From the NCBI GenBank assembly GCA_018829335.1, contig JAHJUD010000054.1:1-39916 (forward strand): a DNA stretch of 39,916 nt, given 5' to 3'. Below are positions 1 to 7,921 of this stretch, in pieces. Below the pieces are notes generated by a model, which saw only the letters and a list, made by a program, of their open reading frames with translations, ran no database searches and was not told where the DNA came from. The stretch comes from Microcaldota archaeon (lineage in GTDB: Archaea; Iainarchaeota; Iainarchaeia; Iainarchaeales; 1-14-0-10-31-34). A program made the translations under genes and the position numbers. Position 1 is the stretch's first letter. The number at the start of each line of letters is the position of its first letter.

Positions 1-1
1 A

Positions 2-103
2 AAAGGATTTGAAAGAGCAGGAATAAAAAAAGCTTTTTCTGTGGGCGGGGCTTTAGGGTACAGGGCATCAGAAATTAACAGGCTGATAAACAAAATGATT
101 TAG
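2..103 (+). CDS. rpl30: Ribosomal protein uL30 (L30), C-terminal part, truncated by window start
   Basis: Frame 2 reads [33 protein letters not shown] and lies immediately upstream of L15, matching the archaeal L30 C-terminus and gene order. Confidence 0.8.
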   Translation, partial: KGFERAGIKKAFSVGGALGYRASEINRLINKMI

Positions 104-112
104 GGTGTTTGA

Positions 113-526
113 ATGGTTGTAAGAAGAAGAAAAAAAACAAACAAATTAAGAGGAAAAAGACATCATGGAAAAGGAAACACAAAAAACAGAAGAGGATCAG
201 GAATAAGAGGAGGAGTAGGAAAAGCCGGAAGCCACAAACACAAGTACAGTAAATATTACACTGAATTCGGAATAAAAATCAGGTTAAAACCCAAAGACAA
301 AGGAGACAACATTAACATCTCTGAACTGGAAAACTACCTGGAAAAAAAACTGAAAAAAGAGCTTGTTGCAAAAAACAACGAAGTTTTTGTTGTAGACGGA
401 AAAAAATGCGGATTGCATAAAATACTTGGAAGAGGAAACACTAAAATTAAAGTTGAAACAAAAAATGTCAAGGTCACACCAGACGCAAAAACAAAAATAG
501 AGACAGCAGGAGGAAAAACAGAATGA
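113..526 (+). CDS. rpl15: Ribosomal protein uL15
   Basis: Basic N-terminus RGKRHHGKGNTKNRRGSGIRGGVGKAGSHKHKY; upstream of secY with ATGA overlap. Confidence 0.93.
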   Translation: MVVRRRKKTNKLRGKRHHGKGNTKNRRGSGIRGGVGKAGSHKHKYSKYYTEFGIKIRLKPKDKGDNINISELENYLEKKLKKELVAKNNEVFVVDGKKCGLHKILGRGNTKIKVETKNVKVTPDAKTKIETAGGKTE

Positions 527-1872
527 GCATTTTGGATATAATGGAACCATTTTATAAAATGCTTCCAGAAGTAAAGGTTCCAGAAATTGCGCCTCCACTG
601 AAAAAAAGATTAATGTGGAGCGGTCTTGCATTAATTTTATTTTACATATTAGGCCAGATCACTGTAATTGGATTAAGCGCTTCATCTGCTGGAGCATTGG
701 CAAACTTGCAGGTAATTCTTGCATCAAAAATTGGCTCATTGATTACAGTAGGAATCGGCCCAATTGTACTGGCTTCAATCATACTTCAGCTTCTTGTAGG
801 CGGAAAAATACTTGACATTGATTTAAGCAACCCAAAAGACAAAGCAAGGTTTTCAGGACTACAAAAACTTTTTGCAGTAATTTTGTGTTTTTTTGAAGCA
901 GCAGTTTATACTATTTCAGGAATGCTTCAGCCTGCAGCAGGAATGTTTATTCCAATAATACTTCAAGTATCATTTGGTTCAATTATATTATTGTATTTAG
1001 ATGAAGTGGTATCAAAATACGGAATAGGTTCAGGAATAGGGTTATTTATTGCAGGGGGAGTTTCAGAAACAATTTTTTGGAGAATTTTTGCTCCAGGAAC
1101 CCCAGAAACAGGAGGAATTGCTCCAGGAATAATATGGCAGTTTATTGCATCTTTTTCAACAGGAATTGATTTCCTGTTACTGCTTCCAATTCTTTCAACT
1201 TTAATTGTGTTTTTTGTTGTAGTTTATGCAGAAGGAATGCATGTAAATATTCCAATTACAATGGGAAGAAAAGGAACCGGAGGAAGATTTCCTGTAAAGC
1301 TTTTATATGTTTCAAACATTCCTGTAATTTTAGCTGTAGCCTTGTTTGCAAACATTCAGTTATGGTCAATGATTGCACCAGGAATTCCATTAATAGGCCA
1401 GTTTATTTCTCCAATACTTAATATAGTTGCATTTTATGTGAGTTCACCTTATGGGTTAATTGAAACCCTTGCAAGAGGCGGCCTTCAGTTAGACTTGATT
1501 TTCCACGGAATAGTTTACCTGATAATTTTAGTTTTGGTTTGTGTTGTTTTTGGAAGGTTTTGGGTTGAAATGGGAGGACAAGGGCCAGAAGCAGTAAGCA
1601 ATCAGTTAAGCAATTCAGGAATGTATATTCCAGGATTCAGAAGAGACCCAAGAATTATCAGAGGAATATTAGACAGATATATCCCGCCAATAACCATTTT
1701 AGGGTCAGCTTTTGTGGGATTGCTTGCAGGATTAGCAGATTTTACTTCAGCTTTAGGTTCAGGAACAGGAATCTTACTGACAGTAGGAATAGTTTATCGT
1801 TTATATGAAGAATTAGCAAAACAACAGTTAATGGAAACAAATCCGTTAATGAAAAAATTATTTGGAGGATAA
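523..1872 (+). CDS. secY: Preprotein translocase subunit SecY
   Basis: 449 aa, multiple TM segments, SecY-like motifs (GIGSGIGLFIAGG; GRFWVEMGGQGPEAVSNQL); spc-operon position. Confidence 0.97.
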   Translation: MSILDIMEPFYKMLPEVKVPEIAPPLKKRLMWSGLALILFYILGQITVIGLSASSAGALANLQVILASKIGSLITVGIGPIVLASIILQLLVGGKILDIDLSNPKDKARFSGLQKLFAVILCFFEAAVYTISGMLQPAAGMFIPIILQVSFGSIILLYLDEVVSKYGIGSGIGLFIAGGVSETIFWRIFAPGTPETGGIAPGIIWQFIASFSTGIDFLLLLPILSTLIVFFVVVYAEGMHVNIPITMGRKGTGGRFPVKLLYVSNIPVILAVALFANIQLWSMIAPGIPLIGQFISPILNIVAFYVSSPYGLIETLARGGLQLDLIFHGIVYLIILVLVCVVFGRFWVEMGGQGPEAVSNQLSNSGMYIPGFRRDPRIIRGILDRYIPPITILGSAFVGLLAGLADFTSALGSGTGILLTVGIVYRLYEELAKQQLMETNPLMKKLFGG

Positions 1873-1948
1873 ACAAGGTTTAAAACAATGATGTTAAAGA
1901 AAATAATAAGTGCATTAAACCTTATTTTATGCTTTTATAGGTGAATTG

Positions 1949-2404
1949 ATGGTTGTATTTAGTCCAGTAATTGATGTTGCATTGCTTGCAGTTGTAGTGG
2001 GAATAATCTCACAAATACTGCAGAGAAAATTAATGGACAAAAAAGGGCAAAAACAAAAACAAGATGCAATGAAAGAAAAGCAGAAAAAATTAAAGGAATT
2101 AATGAAACAAAACGATGAAAAAAGCAGAAAAGAAGCAGAAAAAATTAACATGGAATTAATGTCAGACATGAAGGAAATGTTCAAAGGAATGCAAAAATTC
2201 ATGCTTGCATCATTTGTGTTTATTCTTCCAATATTTTATCTTGGAGTAAGCACATACAAAGAAGAAGTTTTTGTAGTTTTTGGATGGACTGTTCCAGAGT
2301 TTATTTTCCCGCCATATATTGTATGGTATTTTATTTGCAGCATTGTTTTCAGCTTGATTTTTAATGCAGGAATGAAAGTAATAGAAAAAAGTGAAATGAA
2401 ATAA
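1949..2404 (+). CDS. DUF106 / EMC3-YidC-like membrane protein
   Basis: N-terminal TM, charged coiled coil, two C-terminal TMs; position after secY typical of archaeal DUF106. ORF track starts at TTG 1946; ATG at 1949 preferred. Confidence 0.8.
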   Translation: MVVFSPVIDVALLAVVVGIISQILQRKLMDKKGQKQKQDAMKEKQKKLKELMKQNDEKSRKEAEKINMELMSDMKEMFKGMQKFMLASFVFILPIFYLGVSTYKEEVFVVFGWTVPEFIFPPYIVWYFICSIVFSLIFNAGMKVIEKSEMK

Positions 2405-2414
2405 AAGTGATTGA

Positions 2415-2756
2415 ATGACACAACCAAAAGACAAAAACAGGAAAAAAAAATTCAGAAGAAGCGTTAAAGGAAAAAGTAAAGTATACTATGATGACGCAAA
2501 AAAAGGAAAACACAAGTGCGCTTTATGCAAGAAAGTATTGCATGGAACACCTCATTCAAAAAGCAGAGGAAAAATAACAAAATTAAGCAAAACACAAAAA
2601 AGGCCTTCAGTTCCTTTTGGCGGAATTTTATGCAGTGCATGCAGGACAAAAATAATAGATGAAGCAGTAAAAGTTTCATTAAAAGAAAAAAAAGAAGAAG
2701 ACGTTCAATTAAAAGAAAAAAATTATGTAAAGCAGATGATTGAGAGGATAAAATGA
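2415..2756 (+). CDS. rpl34e: Ribosomal protein eL34
   Basis: CALCKKVLHG...RPSVPFGGILCSACRTKII zinc-finger pattern. Confidence 0.9.
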   Translation: MTQPKDKNRKKKFRRSVKGKSKVYYDDAKKGKHKCALCKKVLHGTPHSKSRGKITKLSKTQKRPSVPFGGILCSACRTKIIDEAVKVSLKEKKEEDVQLKEKNYVKQMIERIK

Positions 2757-3265
2757 TTATAACAATAACAAGCTATCCGGGAACAGAAACAAAAGAATTA
2801 AGCAAGCTGCTTGCATTACAAGTAGGATTAAGGTATTTTTCTGCACAAGAAATAAAGAAAAGGCTTGCAGTGGAAACAAACTTCCCAATAGAAAAAATAA
2901 AAGAAGAAGAATTCACAGAAAAAATAAAGCAGATAATAGAAGGAGAAGCAAAAAAAAACGACATAATAATAGACCACACTTTAGGGGCATGGACAATAAA
3001 TAACGCTGACTTAAAAGTGTTTTTGAAGTCATACAAAAAAGTAAGGGCAAAAACAATGTCAGAAAAACAAAAAATTCCGGTAGGAGACGCTTTAGAAGAA
3101 ATTGAATTAAAAGAAAAAGAACAAGAAAAAAGCTTTCTGAACAACTATGGAATAAACATTTATGATTTACAAGTGTATGATTTGGTAATTAACATGGACA
3201 AACTAAACCAGGACAGCACAATAGGAATAATAAAAAAATATCTTGAAAAAATGCACAAAGAGTGA
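2753..3265 (+). CDS. Cytidylate kinase-like protein (degenerate P-loop)
   Basis: Cmk-like layout (AWTINNADLKVFL, YGINIYDLQVYDLVIN) and conserved operon position; P-loop reads SYPGTETKE. Confidence 0.75.
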   Translation: MIITITSYPGTETKELSKLLALQVGLRYFSAQEIKKRLAVETNFPIEKIKEEEFTEKIKQIIEGEAKKNDIIIDHTLGAWTINNADLKVFLKSYKKVRAKTMSEKQKIPVGDALEEIELKEKEQEKSFLNNYGINIYDLQVYDLVINMDKLNQDSTIGIIKKYLEKMHKE

Positions 3266-3269
3266 AAAA

Positions 3270-3446
3270 ATGGCTTTAATTGAACCAGGAAGAATATGCA
3301 TTAAAAGAAAAGGCAGAGAAACAGGAAAAAAAGTAGTTGTAACATCAGTTAAAGGAGACTATGCTTTCATTGAAGGAAAAGGAATAAAAAAAAGAAGATG
3401 CAATATAAGGCACTTGTATCCTACCCCAGAAAAAAAAAAGGTGTAA
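3270..3446 (+). CDS. rpl14e: Ribosomal protein eL14
   Basis: MALIEPGRICIKRKGRETGKKVVV...; internal ATG at 3270 preceded by GTGA preferred over 3243. Confidence 0.88.
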   Translation: MALIEPGRICIKRKGRETGKKVVVTSVKGDYAFIEGKGIKKRRCNIRHLYPTPEKKKV

Positions 3447-3450
3447 TTAA

Positions 3451-3918
3451 ATGGCAGAATTAAGATTAATTGTAAGAATAGCAAACAAAGACTTAAACGG
3501 GAAATCTACAATACAAAAAGGATTAATGGAATTAAAAGGAATAGACCACAGAATGGGAAAAATGATTGCAAAAGCATTTGAAAAAGAAACCGGAATCAAA
3601 TGGAATTCAAAAATAGGGGAAATAACAGAAGACAAAGACAAAAAACTAGAAGAAATAGTATTTCATCCGGAAAAATTCAGCATCCCTTTATGGGCATTAA
3701 ACAAACAAAAAGAATATAATACGGGAGAAAACAAACATTTGATAATGTCTGAACTAGATTTTGATCAAAGAAACACACAGCAAAGATTAAGCAAAATAAA
3801 AAGTTACAGAGGCTTAAGAAGAAGCTGGGGATTAACCGTAAGAGGACAAAAAACAAAATCAACACACAGAGGAAAAGGACCAGTAGTAGGAGTACTCAAA
3901 AAAGACGCAAAAAAATAA
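3451..3918 (+). CDS. rps13: Ribosomal protein uS13
   Basis: LRLIVRIANKDLNGKSTIQKGLMELKGI...YRGLRRSWGLTVRGQKTKSTHRGKG. Confidence 0.96.
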   Translation: MAELRLIVRIANKDLNGKSTIQKGLMELKGIDHRMGKMIAKAFEKETGIKWNSKIGEITEDKDKKLEEIVFHPEKFSIPLWALNKQKEYNTGENKHLIMSELDFDQRNTQQRLSKIKSYRGLRRSWGLTVRGQKTKSTHRGKGPVVGVLKKDAKK

Positions 3919-3935
3919 ACTTAAGGTGAATTAAA

Positions 3936-4961
3936 TTGGGAGATCCAAAAAAAACAAAAAAGAAATATGTTAAACCCAGAAGGCCATGGAATAAAACAAG
4001 ATTAGACGAAGAAAGAACAGTAAAAGAAACATACGGCCTGAAAAACAAGAAAGAGTTATGGATGCTTGAACAAAAACTGAAAAACAAAAGGCAGAATGCA
4101 AGAAAACTGCTTGCATTAGAATTAGAGCAAAGAATACAAAGAGAAAAAGAATTAGTTGACAGCCTGAAAAGAATAGGCATACTAAAAGAAAACGCTTCAT
4201 TAGATGATGTACTAGGATTAAAAATAGAGGAATTCCTTGAAAGAAGACTACAGACAATAATATGGAGAAAAGGGTTAGCTAATACGCCAAAACAGGCAAG
4301 GCAATTTATTGTTCACGGACACATAGCAATAAAAGGAAAAAAAATAACAGTCCCATCATATACTGTTAAAGCAGAAGAAGAAAACAATATTTCATATTAC
4401 GGAAAAGAAATGAAAATAAAAACAGAAAAACCAAAAACAAAAAAAGACCTGAAAAAAGAATTCGAAAAAACAAAAGAAAAAACAGAAAGCCAAGAAAAAA
4501 AAGAAGAAAAAGCAAAAGAAAAACCGGTTTCCAAAGAAGAAAAAGTGATTAAGAAAAAAGAAGAACCAAAAGAAAAAAAAGAAGAAAAGAAAACAGAAAC
4601 AAAAAAAGAAGAAACTGAAGAAAAACCCAAAAAAGAAGATTCAAAAAAAAAGCCGGAAGAAAAAAAGAAAGAAGAAATTGCTAAAGAAAATTCCGAAGAA
4701 AAAAAAGAGATTAAAAAAGAAGAATTAAAAGAAGAAAAAGAATCAAAGGAAACAAAAAAAGAAAAAACAGAGGAAAAAATCTCTGAAGAAAAGAAAGAAG
4801 ACAAAAAAATTCAAAAAGAAAAAGAAACCAAAGAAGAAAAGAAAATAGAAAATACAAAAGAAAAAAAAGAAACCTCAAAAAAAGAAGAATTAAAAGAAGA
4901 AAAAAAAGAAGAAGACACAAAAGGGAAAGCTGAAGAAGAAAAAGAAGGTGCAGAAAAATGA
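3936..4961 (+). CDS. rps4: Ribosomal protein uS4 with ~200-aa Lys/Glu-rich C-terminal extension
   Basis: S4 domain (RRLQTIIWRKGLANTPKQARQFIVHGHIAIKGKKITVPSY); TTG start; continuous K/E-rich tail ending in ATGA overlap with uS11. Confidence 0.95.
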   Translation: MGDPKKTKKKYVKPRRPWNKTRLDEERTVKETYGLKNKKELWMLEQKLKNKRQNARKLLALELEQRIQREKELVDSLKRIGILKENASLDDVLGLKIEEFLERRLQTIIWRKGLANTPKQARQFIVHGHIAIKGKKITVPSYTVKAEEENNISYYGKEMKIKTEKPKTKKDLKKEFEKTKEKTESQEKKEEKAKEKPVSKEEKVIKKKEEPKEKKEEKKTETKKEETEEKPKKEDSKKKPEEKKKEEIAKENSEEKKEIKKEELKEEKESKETKKEKTEEKISEEKKEDKKIQKEKETKEEKKIENTKEKKETSKKEELKEEKKEEDTKGKAEEEKEGAEK

Positions 4962-5341
4962 GTAAAAAAGGAATAATACACATTTATGCATCACATAACA
5001 ATACAATAATATTGCTTACAGATATTACAGGACAAGAAACAATAGCAAAATGTTCTGGAGGAGTAGTAGTAAAAGCACAACACAAAGAAGGCTCTCCTTA
5101 TGCAGCAATGAAAGTAGCAGAAATAGTTGCAGAAAAAGCAAGAGAAAAAGGAATCACAGAAATAATAGTTAAAGTAAGAGGTCAAGGCGGAATAAGATCA
5201 AAAAATCCAGGCCAAGGAGCAGAAGCCGCAATAAGAAGCATTACAAGAGCAGGATTAAGGATTAAAACAATAGAAAACGTTACTCCAATGCCACACAACG
5301 GCTGCAGGAAAAAAAAGAGATTTAGAGGAAAGAAAAAATAA
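4958..5341 (+). CDS. rps11: Ribosomal protein uS11
   Basis: HIYASHNNTIILLTDITG...VRGQGG...TPMPHNGCRKKKRFR. Confidence 0.97.
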   Translation: MSKKGIIHIYASHNNTIILLTDITGQETIAKCSGGVVVKAQHKEGSPYAAMKVAEIVAEKAREKGITEIIVKVRGQGGIRSKNPGQGAEAAIRSITRAGLRIKTIENVTPMPHNGCRKKKRFRGKKK

Positions 5342-5353
5342 AAAGGTGATTGA

Positions 5354-5926
5354 ATGGAAATAAAGCAGGTAAAAAAAGGAGACAAAACAATAAAATTCAC
5401 AATAAAAGGAACAAACCCTGCATTTGTAAACGGAATAAGAAGAGCCATTCAGACAAGCGTAAAAAACCTTGCAGTGGAAAATGTCAATGTTTATGAAAAC
5501 ACTTCAGTAATGTTCAATGAAATGTTAGCACACAGATTAGGAATGCTTCCAATACAAGTTGACGCAAAAACCTACAAAAAAAAAGACAAAGTAACATTAA
5601 TGGTTGAAAAAGACGGGCCAGGAACAGTTTACTCAAAAGACATTAAAAGCACTGACCCAAAAATAGAAGTAGTAGACAAAAAAATTCCAATAGTAAAACT
5701 TGGAAAAAATCAGAGAATAAAAATAGAAATGGATGCAGTAGTTGACTCAGGGAAAACCAACAGCAAATGGATTCCAGGAATAATGAGTTACAATTACGAT
5801 AAAGATGTTTTTACAGTAAACATTGAATCATTCGGAGGAATGGAACCAAAAGAGTTACTGGAAGAAGCAGTAACAGAAATAAAAATTAAAACAGAGGAGT
5901 TAAAAAAAGCATTAAGCAAAAAATAA
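5354..5926 (+). CDS. rpoD: DNA-directed RNA polymerase subunit D
   Basis: NPAFVNGIRRAIQTSVKNLAVENVNVYENTSVMFNEMLAHRLGMLPI. Confidence 0.95.
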   Translation: MEIKQVKKGDKTIKFTIKGTNPAFVNGIRRAIQTSVKNLAVENVNVYENTSVMFNEMLAHRLGMLPIQVDAKTYKKKDKVTLMVEKDGPGTVYSKDIKSTDPKIEVVDKKIPIVKLGKNQRIKIEMDAVVDSGKTNSKWIPGIMSYNYDKDVFTVNIESFGGMEPKELLEEAVTEIKIKTEELKKALSKK

Positions 5927-5960
5927 CCGCTTTAATGGGAATAAACCGGCAGAAGCGGTT
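5925..5960 (+). other. 8-bp perfect inverted repeat/hairpin between rpoD stop and tRNA-Leu
   Basis: aaccgctt (5925-5932) ... aagcggtt (5953-5960), 20-nt loop, ends 2 nt before tRNA. Confidence 0.6.
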
Positions 5961-5962
5961 TT

Positions 5963-6109
5963 GCAGGGGTACCCAAGCGGTCAACGGGGCAGGACTTAAG
6001 AAAACTTTTGAAAAAAGTTTTATCAAAAGAACAAAAAAAACTTTTTAAAAAAAGTTCGAAGAAATCCTGTGGCTTAGTGCCTTCGAGAGTTCGAATCTCT
6101 CCTCCTGCA
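5963..6109 (+). tRNA. tRNA-Leu (anticodon TAA) with intron at 37/38 (about 6001-6063)
   Basis: Acceptor gcagggg/ctcctgc + discriminator A, D-arm tacccaagcggtcaacggg, anticodon stem cagga/tcctg with CT-TAA-G, long variable arm, T-arm gagagttcgaatctctc; 63-nt AT-rich insert after position 37. Confidence 0.92.
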
Positions 6110-6114
6110 TAAAT

Positions 6115-6203
6115 GTTTCGCCGTTTAAGCACAAAGTCCAGCATAAAGCTGGACTAGCACGGTTTTATGCCGTGCACCGTGACTCGCGAGCGGAATCGCG
6201 AAA
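6115..6203 (+). ncRNA. Structured repeat element, copy 1 (nested helix with two hairpins)
   Basis: tttcgc...gcgaaa closing helix; hairpins gtccagc-ataaa-gctggac (6136-6154) and gcacggt-tttat-gccgtgc (6157-6175); 81/89 identity by hand alignment to reverse complement of 32707-32795. Confidence 0.6.
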
Positions 6204-6216
6204 AAAGTGAAAAAAA

Positions 6217-6573
6217 ATGAAAAGAACAGGACCAACAAAAGAAAAAACAAGAAAAACAATTTTCCTCTTGAAAAAAGAAGGAAAAAATAAAGATTTATGG
6301 AAAGAAGTAGCCAAAAGAATAAACGCCCCAAGAAGAAAAAGGATTAACATTAATTTATGGAAACTAGAAAAGCTTTCAGCAAAATTCCAGAATAAAACTT
6401 TTCTTGTAACCGGAAAAGTTTTAGCTAAAGGAGAAATAACAAAAGCAATAAATGTTGCTGCATTAGAGTTCTCAGAAAAAGCAAAAGAAAAAATAAACAA
6501 CGCAAAAGGAAAAACATTCAGTTTAGAAGAAGCAACGAAAATAAAAGCATCAGAATTAATGCTTGTAAAATAA
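6217..6573 (+). CDS. rpl18e: Ribosomal protein eL18
   Basis: RTGPTKEKTRKTIFLLKKEG...FLVTGKVLAKGEITKAINVAALEFSEKAKEKI; before L13. Confidence 0.92.
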   Translation: MKRTGPTKEKTRKTIFLLKKEGKNKDLWKEVAKRINAPRRKRININLWKLEKLSAKFQNKTFLVTGKVLAKGEITKAINVAALEFSEKAKEKINNAKGKTFSLEEATKIKASELMLVK

Positions 6574-6585
6574 AACGGTGAAAAA

Positions 6586-7005
6586 ATGATAATAAACGCA
6601 AAAGGACTTATCATGGGAAAGCTTGCATCAAAAGTAAGCGAAAAACTGCTTAAAGGAGAAAGAATAGAAATAGTTAATGCAGAACAGGTTTTGATTACAG
6701 GAACAAAAGAGTTTATTATTAAAAGATACAATAAAAAAAGAAACGCTTCAGTTAAAAGCAATCCAAGATTCGGGCCAAAATATCCTAGAAAGCCTGATGC
6801 ATTATTAAAAAAAGCAATTACAGGAATGCTTCCAAAAAAAACAAAAAGAGGAACAGAAGCTAAAAAAAGGCTTAAAATTTATATTAGAGAACCAAAAGAA
6901 CTAAACAAAGAAAAATTTGTTTCAATAAAAGAAGCCCAAAGCAAAACAAACGAAAAAACATGGAAATTAGGCGAAATAAGCAGGCTTTTAGGGGCAAAAT
7001 GGTGA
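6586..7005 (+). CDS. rpl13: Ribosomal protein uL13
   Basis: MIINAKGLIMGKLASKVSEKLLKGERIEIVNAEQVLITG. Confidence 0.95.
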   Translation: MIINAKGLIMGKLASKVSEKLLKGERIEIVNAEQVLITGTKEFIIKRYNKKRNASVKSNPRFGPKYPRKPDALLKKAITGMLPKKTKRGTEAKKRLKIYIREPKELNKEKFVSIKEAQSKTNEKTWKLGEISRLLGAKW

Positions 7006-7009
7006 TTAA

Positions 7010-7708
7010 ATGACAGAAACTGAAAAAAAAGAAGAAAAAATTCCTGTAAAAGACGAATCCAAAGAAAAAACAGAAGAAAAGAAAACAGAAATTGAAGAAA
7101 AAAAGAAAGAAGAAACCCCAAAAGAAAAAGCTGAAGAAAAAAAAGACCCCAAAAAAGAAATTAAAAAAGTACACGAAGAAAAAAATAAGGAAACAGTCAA
7201 AGAAAAGAAAACAGAAAAAGAACCAAAAGAAAACAAAACAGAAGAAATTGAAGAAGAAACTGAAACAGTTTCAAAAAAAAGCAAGAAAAAGAAAGTCAAA
7301 AGAAGCAAAAAGTATGGAATGCTTGTAAAATCAAAAAAGAAAGAAGCTATTGCAAGAGCAGTAATAAAAACAGGCAAAGGAAGAATAACAGTAAACAAAA
7401 AAAACATTGAATTCCTTGAGCCAGAATACGCAAAAGAACTTATTTTTGAGCCGGTAAAGCTTGCAGGAGACACAATAAAAGAAACAGACATAAAAATAAT
7501 CGTAAAAGGCGGAGGATTTATGGGGCAAGCAGTGGCTGCAAGAAGCGTAATAGCTAAAGCAATAGTGGAATACACTAACGACAAAAAATTAAAAGAAAAA
7601 TTCATTAAATACGACAGGCTGTTAATGGTTGATGACCACAGAAGAGTTGAACCAAAAAAGCCTTTAGGAACAAAGGCAAGAAAAAAGAAGCAGAGCTCAA
7701 AGAGGTGA
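7010..7708 (+). CDS. rps9: Ribosomal protein uS9 with ~100-aa Lys/Glu-rich N-terminal extension
   Basis: Core [20 protein letters not shown]...[22 protein letters not shown]...[27 protein letters not shown] ribosome binding site at the extended start. Confidence 0.95.
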   Translation: MTETEKKEEKIPVKDESKEKTEEKKTEIEEKKKEETPKEKAEEKKDPKKEIKKVHEEKNKETVKEKKTEKEPKENKTEEIEEETETVSKKSKKKKVKRSKKYGMLVKSKKKEAIARAVIKTGKGRITVNKKNIEFLEPEYAKELIFEPVKLAGDTIKETDIKIIVKGGGFMGQAVAARSVIAKAIVEYTNDKKLKEKFIKYDRLLMVDDHRRVEPKKPLGTKARKKKQSSKR

Positions 7709-7716
7709 ATGAAAAA

Positions 7717-7911
7717 ATGATAATTCCTATAAGATGTTTTTCCTGCGGAAAAGTAGTAGGAGAATACTATGAAGAATTTGAGAAAAGGACCTCAAAAGGA
7801 GAAACAGCAGAAAAAGTATTAGATGATTTAGGCATTACAAGATACTGTTGCAGAAGAATGATTTTAAGCAACGTTGACTTAATGGATAACATAATAAAAT
7901 ACACCAGATGA
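7717..7911 (+). CDS. rpoN: DNA-directed RNA polymerase subunit N (RPB10)
   Basis: [15 protein letters not shown]...[16 protein letters not shown] at 7717 preferred over 7705. Confidence 0.95.
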   Translation: MIIPIRCFSCGKVVGEYYEEFEKRTSKGETAEKVLDDLGITRYCCRRMILSNVDLMDNIIKYTR

Positions 7912-7921
7912 GGAGAAAAAA

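Noticed and set aside
4397-4983. Antisense ORFs (4397-4804, 4711-4983) opposite the uS4 tail
   Set aside because: Phe/Ser/Leu-rich translations are artefacts of the AAA/GAA-rich sense strand; uS4 coding is clear
5932-6144. Minus-strand ORF of 70 aa
   Set aside because: Covers the intron-containing tRNA-Leu; no protein-like features
6115-6203. Second tRNA or tRNA remnant
   Set aside because: Two-hairpin junction lacks T-loop TTCGAAT, D-arm and CCA-type acceptor; treated as a separate structured element
6165-6761. Minus-strand ORF of 198 aa
   Set aside because: Antisense to eL18/uL13, low-complexity Phe/Ser composition
7006-7605. Minus-strand ORF of 199 aa
   Set aside because: Mirror of the K/E-rich uS9 extension; compositional artefact
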